Origin: Clostridium sp.
GTDB lineage: Bacteria > Bacillota > Clostridia > Clostridiales > Clostridiaceae
Direction: 5' to 3'
Assembly: GCA_003539755.1 (NCBI GenBank)
Contig: DPOH01000327.1
Coordinates: forward strand, 1 to 10,121
DNA: 10,121 nucleotides
Shown here: in pieces, positions 7,567-10,121 of the stretch
Position numbering within the stretch: the stretch's first letter is position 1
Layout of the letters: the number at the start of each line of letters is the position of its first letter
The notes under the pieces: model-generated
What the model was told of the DNA's origin: nothing
The model's input: only the letters and a program-made list of their open reading frames with translations
Databases searched by the model: none
Made by a program: the position numbers and the translations under genes

Positions 7567-7989
7567 ATGAAAATAGTATATTATAGTGAATCAGGAAATA
7601 CAAAGAGAATGGCTGAATTAATTGCCGAAGGAATCACAGTAGAAGGAGAACATGTTAATTTATACGAGGTTGAATCAGTTTCAGCCAAAGATTTAGAAAA
7701 TGAAGATATAATAATATTAGGATGTCCAGCACAAGGTGCTGAAAGCCTTGAAGAAGCAAATATGGAACCATTAGTTGAAGAATTAGAACCTAAGATAAAG
7801 GGTAAAAAGGTTGCCTTATTTGGTTCATATGGCTGGGGAGACGGCGAATGGATGAGAAACTGGGAGGAAAGAATGGAAGCTGCTGGTGCAGTATTAGTAG
7901 TTAAAGGATTAATAGTTCATGAAGAACCAGATGATGAAGATAAAGCTAAGTGTATTAGCTTTGGAAGAAGAATTGCAGCTAGCGTATAA
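7567..7989 (+). CDS. Short-chain flavodoxin
   Basis: This is a 140-residue FMN electron carrier of the cytoplasm, which can replace ferredoxin in low-potential redox reactions. The phosphate loop is S7-E-S-G-N-T12. The first FMN loop is C53-P-A-Q-G-A-E-S60, and the second is G86-S-Y-G-W-G-D92, with Trp90 and its neighbours placed to stack on the flavin. Length and the G-S-Y-G-W-G-D loop match clostridial short flavodoxins; the 53-60 loop differs from the M-G-D type I recall in the C. beijerinckii protein. AGGAGGG (7553-7559) lies 7 nt before the ATG, a very strong site, so high expression is likely when transcribed. The gene has its own promoter and operator. Its partner enzymes are not in the window. 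Flavodoxins are commonly induced by iron limitation or redox change; here the operator points to a Crp/Fnr protein. Confidence 0.95.
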   Translation: MKIVYYSESGNTKRMAELIAEGITVEGEHVNLYEVESVSAKDLENEDIIILGCPAQGAESLEEANMEPLVEELEPKIKGKKVALFGSYGWGDGEWMRNWEERMEAAGAVLVVKGLIVHEEPDDEDKAKCISFGRRIAASV

Positions 7990-8115
7990 GTAAAATTTTT
8001 AAATAATAAAAGTAATAATAAAGATAAATATAATATTTATAAATATAGAAATATAGCATTTAACAAAATATAACATTTAATAGTAAACAATAAGATTTTT
8101 AATGGAGTAATAGTT

Positions 8116-8217
8116 ATGGAAATTAAGGAAGGTATGGATGAACTAGAAAGTGTAAAACATAGTGTTGTTGTAGAAGCTCCAAGTAAGGTTCTTGCACATA
8201 TGTGTTTTGGAGAATAA
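8116..8217 (+). CDS. Possible small protein, 33 residues
   Basis: I do not recognise this protein. It begins M-E-I-K-E-G-M-D-E-L-E and ends A-H-M-C-F-G-E. A GGAG (8104-8107) is 8 nt before the ATG. It is acidic at the front, has a short hydrophobic V-V-V-E-A-P stretch, has no membrane helix, and has one Cys. It lies 126 nt after flavodoxin and 32 nt before a strong terminator, so it could be the last gene of the flavodoxin transcript. Codon use is like that of its neighbours. The alternatives are a remnant of a longer gene or a chance frame; its length alone cannot settle this. Confidence 0.45.
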   Translation: MEIKEGMDELESVKHSVVVEAPSKVLAHMCFGE

Positions 8218-8249
8218 TTCAAAATTAATGATTTTGACAATATAAAGAA

Positions 8250-8307
8250 TAACTCTTTTTTTGGTGATAATAGATTGTTATAATCCAAAAAAGAGTTATT
8301 TTTTATT
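8250..8307 (+). terminator. Rho-independent terminator after flavodoxin/small ORF
   Basis: ATAACTC followed by seven T and GG (to 8264) pairs with CC, six A and GAGTTAT (8285-8299), giving a stem of about 16 bp with one bulged base and a 20-nt loop that has some internal pairing. A T-rich run (TTTTTTATTT) follows. The A and T runs in the stem mean it could also stop transcripts from the other strand. Confidence 0.85.
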
Positions 8308-8345
8308 TAAATTATATACTTGGCTTAAGAATATATAAGAGGAAG

Positions 8346-8355
8346 AAAGGAGGAG
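8346..8355 (+). promoter_or_regulatory. Orphan strong ribosome binding site
   Basis: AAAGGAGGAG is a near-perfect Shine-Dalgarno sequence, but no ATG, GTG or TTG follows within 5-12 nt. The next ATG (8381) is 25 nt away and opens only 13 codons. An ATT at 8362 would open 9 codons. It may mark a lost gene start, a tiny peptide, or chance in purine-rich DNA. It is upstream of the promoter at 8419, so it is not in that transcript. Confidence 0.3.
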
Positions 8356-8418
8356 ATAATAATTATTTTAAACGTTTTATATGGAAAATAAAAAGAAAAA
8401 TGTATTGGTTTTGGATAT

Positions 8419-8447
8419 TTGACAATATAAAGTGGCTATCATATAAT
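8419..8447 (+). promoter_or_regulatory. Full-consensus sigma-A promoter of the membrane protein gene
   Basis: TTGACA (8419-8424), a 17-bp spacer, and TATAAT (8442-8447) match the vegetative consensus at all 12 positions with ideal spacing. The inferred start is near 8454, giving a 5' leader of about 34 nt. No operator-like repeat is evident around it, so strong, perhaps constitutive, transcription is expected. Confidence 0.85.
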
Positions 8448-8487
8448 AATTTATGTTCAAATGGAAAAATAAGGAAGAGATATATGT

Positions 8488-9723
8488 ATGCTAAGTATTA
8501 TCAAAACCGCAATTATAACCATTATAATTTCATTTATATCTGGAGTATTACTAGATGGATATAAAAATTTTGCACCAAGAATACAATGCAGTATGGAAAA
8601 GCCTGTTCATTTGAAGATAAATAACAAAAAAGTGTGGGTATTTACTTTTATTATGAGGAATATTTCAAATAAGACCATCCATAATTTAAGTCTTAACATT
8701 CAAGGTCATTATGACAATTTAAGAATTGATGAGGCTAGGATAACAAAGGGATTAAGATTTGAAACTTCAAGTGAAAATAATAATTATAATATATGTATTC
8801 CTTTTTTAAGTAAAAATGATGAATTTTTAACTAAGATATTTGTTGAAGGCCGAGAAGGAATAATAAAAAAGCCAATAGTCACACTACGTTCACCAGAAAA
8901 CTTTAAGCAAGTAAATGGTTCTTGTAAAAATGGATATTTTGCAACAATAGCAGGCATACCACAAGATATAAGTGAAGTAGTAACTAAAAGAAATCATAAA
9001 AGCTACAAAACAAATAGTGAGAATAAAAAAATAAACAATAAAGATAAGAATTTTTTTAATTATAAAAAAATATTAGCAGCTATGATGGCAATAGTAGTAT
9101 TAATATACGCAGGAATATTAGCAGATAAATATTATAATAATATGACTGATGAATTTACAGGTTTAGATAATAAAGTTAATACACAACAGGCAGGAGCTTC
9201 TTTAAAACAATCAGAACCAGTAGATAAACCTAGTGGTACAGAAAGAAATATAAGTCAAGGAAGTTCAAAAAATAATGAAAATACTGGAAGCACAAATAGT
9301 GCTGGTAGTACAAATAGTAATTCTAGTAGAAATAAGGTGCCAAATGATACTTACAGCAAAAAGTCACCAGAAGATTCAAATAAAGATGAAAATGTAAAAG
9401 CAAATGTATCATCAAATACTGATACGGATAAAAAAGTTTCTAATAATTCAGAATCAAAAAATAACAGCACTTCTTCTAAAGATAAAGAAAAATCTGAAGA
9501 AAATATTGAAAATTCCAAAACAGATAATAACAAAGTAAATAATGCAGAAGATTCTAAAACAGATAAAAGTAGTTCTAAGAATATAGAAAATGAGAAAAAG
9601 GAGGCTAGTGAAAAGGCACCTTTAGAAAAAACGCCAGATCAAGGAAAAAGCAAATTACAGAGTAATAGTAGTTCAAATCAGAAGCAAGAAAACTCAAGTA
9701 CTTCAGAGCCTGGAAGTAAATAA
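8488..9723 (+). CDS. Membrane protein with beta-rich domain and long disordered tail, function unknown
   Basis: I do not recognise this 411-residue protein. A hydrophobic helix spans about 4-22. Residues 30-165 are beta-rich; M-R-N-I-S-N-K-T-I-H-N-L resembles immunoglobulin-like repeats of the CARDB/NEW3 kind, by eye only. A Lys/Asn-rich stretch (166-193) precedes a second helix (about 194-212). The last 195 or so residues are almost only Ser, Asn, Lys, Asp, Glu, Thr and Gly, with no Trp or Phe beyond residue 223, and look disordered. There is no LPxTG anchor at the end. The strong positive charge before the second helix suggests the middle domain is cytoplasmic and the tail outside, possibly crossing the wall; the reverse cannot be excluded. 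The start is ATG 8488, after AAGGAAGAG (8471-8479). An overlapping ATG at 8484 opens only 26 codons. The gene has its own consensus promoter and terminator, so it is probably a single-gene unit. Confidence 0.85.
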   Translation: MLSIIKTAIITIIISFISGVLLDGYKNFAPRIQCSMEKPVHLKINNKKVWVFTFIMRNISNKTIHNLSLNIQGHYDNLRIDEARITKGLRFETSSENNNYNICIPFLSKNDEFLTKIFVEGREGIIKKPIVTLRSPENFKQVNGSCKNGYFATIAGIPQDISEVVTKRNHKSYKTNSENKKINNKDKNFFNYKKILAAMMAIVVLIYAGILADKYYNNMTDEFTGLDNKVNTQQAGASLKQSEPVDKPSGTERNISQGSSKNNENTGSTNSAGSTNSNSSRNKVPNDTYSKKSPEDSNKDENVKANVSSNTDTDKKVSNNSESKNNSTSSKDKEKSEENIENSKTDNNKVNNAEDSKTDKSSSKNIENEKKEASEKAPLEKTPDQGKSKLQSNSSSNQKQENSSTSEPGSK

Positions 9724-9768
9724 GCTATATACTACTATTTAATTTTGCTACCTAGTGTATTTATATAG

Positions 9769-9808
9769 TGGCCTATATGAGTAAATTTAGTTTTACTTGT
9801 ATAGGCCA
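9769..9808 (+). terminator. Hairpin terminator after the membrane protein gene
   Basis: The arms at 9769-9785 (TGGCCTATA onward) and 9792-9808 pair over 17 bp around a 6-nt loop. The two non-standard positions (9778/9799 and 9779/9798) are G-U pairs in the + strand RNA. Only a weak T-rich tail follows (TAGTTATTTATATTTAT). It lies 45 nt after the stop. Confidence 0.75.
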
Positions 9809-9940
9809 TAGTTATTTATATTTATAATAGAAAATTAATTATATTAGAAGGTTTGTTAATATAATGAGTATATATCAGAAAGTTCAATATTACATTTCTC
9901 TATTTTAGTATTTAAAGTTTTTACAATAGTATTATAGTTA

Positions 9941-9956
9941 TTAAAAAGCTTTTTAA
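9941..9956. repeat. Perfect 16-bp palindrome
   Basis: TTAAAAAGCTTTTTAA is a perfect palindrome with no spacer, directly before the candidate -35 at 9958. It could be a protein site or an A-tract-like bend next to a promoter, or chance in DNA this AT-rich. Confidence 0.3.
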
Positions 9957-9957
9957 G

Positions 9958-9997
9958 TTGAATTGTATTAGTATAAAATATATACTAATATAGTATA
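9958..9997 (+). promoter_or_regulatory. Candidate promoter covered by an inverted-repeat operator
   Basis: TTGAAT (9958-9963), 17 bp, TATACT (9981-9986) is a fair sigma-A promoter pointing right. A perfect 10-bp inverted repeat, TATTAGTATA (9966-9975) and TATACTAATA (9981-9990) with a 5-nt spacer, covers the spacer and the -10. A third TAGTATA (9991-9997) follows, so the middle arm could pair with either side. A repressor site is the simple reading. The rest of 9809-10121 holds no gene I can support; the target would be beyond the window. Confidence 0.45.
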
Positions 9998-10121
9998 TGT
10001 TGTAATGTATTCTATTAAAAATGATATTTTAAAAATATAATAACTAAATAATCAATATAAGAAAGAATTATTTAATTAATAATAAAATTTTATAATAAGT
10101 AATAAACATCTATCGGATTAG

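Noticed and set aside
8024..8040. 17-nt A/T-only palindrome after flavodoxin
   Set aside because: It is entirely A and T in DNA that is nearly all A and T, has no T-run or promoter context, and is likely chance.
8037..8288. Reverse-strand open frame of 83 codons
   Set aside because: It starts with a TTG-type codon inside the terminator hairpin, has no ribosome binding site, and runs antisense to the small ORF. Its composition looks random.
8461..8472. Three-codon upstream ORF in the membrane protein leader
   Set aside because: The ATG is only about 8 nt from the inferred transcript start, has no ribosome binding site, and such tiny frames are expected by chance.
9351..9533. Reverse-strand open frame in the membrane protein tail
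   Set aside because: It is the mirror of the Ser/Lys/Glu-rich coding repeat, giving a Leu/Phe/Ser-rich product. No independent support.
9864..9908. 14-codon ORF in the right-hand intergenic region
   Set aside because: The purine-rich stretch is about 13 nt from the ATG, the frame is very short and nothing supports it.

Overview
The window looks like chromosome of a low-GC Clostridium of the sensu stricto group (C. beijerinckii/C. butyricum-like). The reasons are the very AT-rich intergenic DNA, strong AGGAGG-type ribosome binding sites, Csp-type subtilases, and a short-chain clostridial flavodoxin close to the C. beijerinckii protein as I remember it. No search was run. All supported genes are on the + strand. 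I see no tRNA, rRNA, CRISPR array or insertion sequence.

Layout: (1) 2-721, the 3' part of a diguanylate cyclase gene that enters from the left edge. (2) 835-1536, a Crp/Fnr-family regulator with FNR-like cysteines, closed by a long hairpin. (3) 1709-7216, a tandem run of three Csp-like subtilisin-family proteases, ending in a good terminator at 7289-7330. The first and third carry an intact Asp/His/Ser triad. The middle gene is cut by one in-frame TAA at 4873-4875, between its His and Ser parts. The first two genes overlap by 16 nt, and the third starts 16 nt after the second, so this is probably one operon. (4) 7567-7989, a flavodoxin gene behind a TGTGA-N6-TCACA operator and a TATAAT box. 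(5) 8116-8217, a possible 33-residue protein, then a terminator. (6) 8488-9723, a two-helix membrane protein with a disordered tail of about 195 residues, behind a full-consensus promoter (TTGACA-17-TATAAT). (7) 9724-10121, non-coding: a terminator, then a candidate promoter covered by an inverted repeat, probably serving a gene beyond the right edge.

How the genes may work together is inference. Csp-type proteases are known as germination factors that activate the cortex hydrolase SleC, but no sleC or other spore gene is visible here, so a germination role is only possible. The flavodoxin promoter has the geometry of a class II Crp/Fnr-activated promoter, with the site centred at -41.5 from the inferred start. 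The Crp/Fnr protein in the same window, with four cysteines and an R-E-T-I-S-R recognition helix, is a candidate redox-responsive activator for it.

The strongest leads are the single TAA in the middle protease (removing that codon restores the loop length of both paralogues), the third protease's lack of a normal ribosome binding site/start pair, and the flavodoxin operator.
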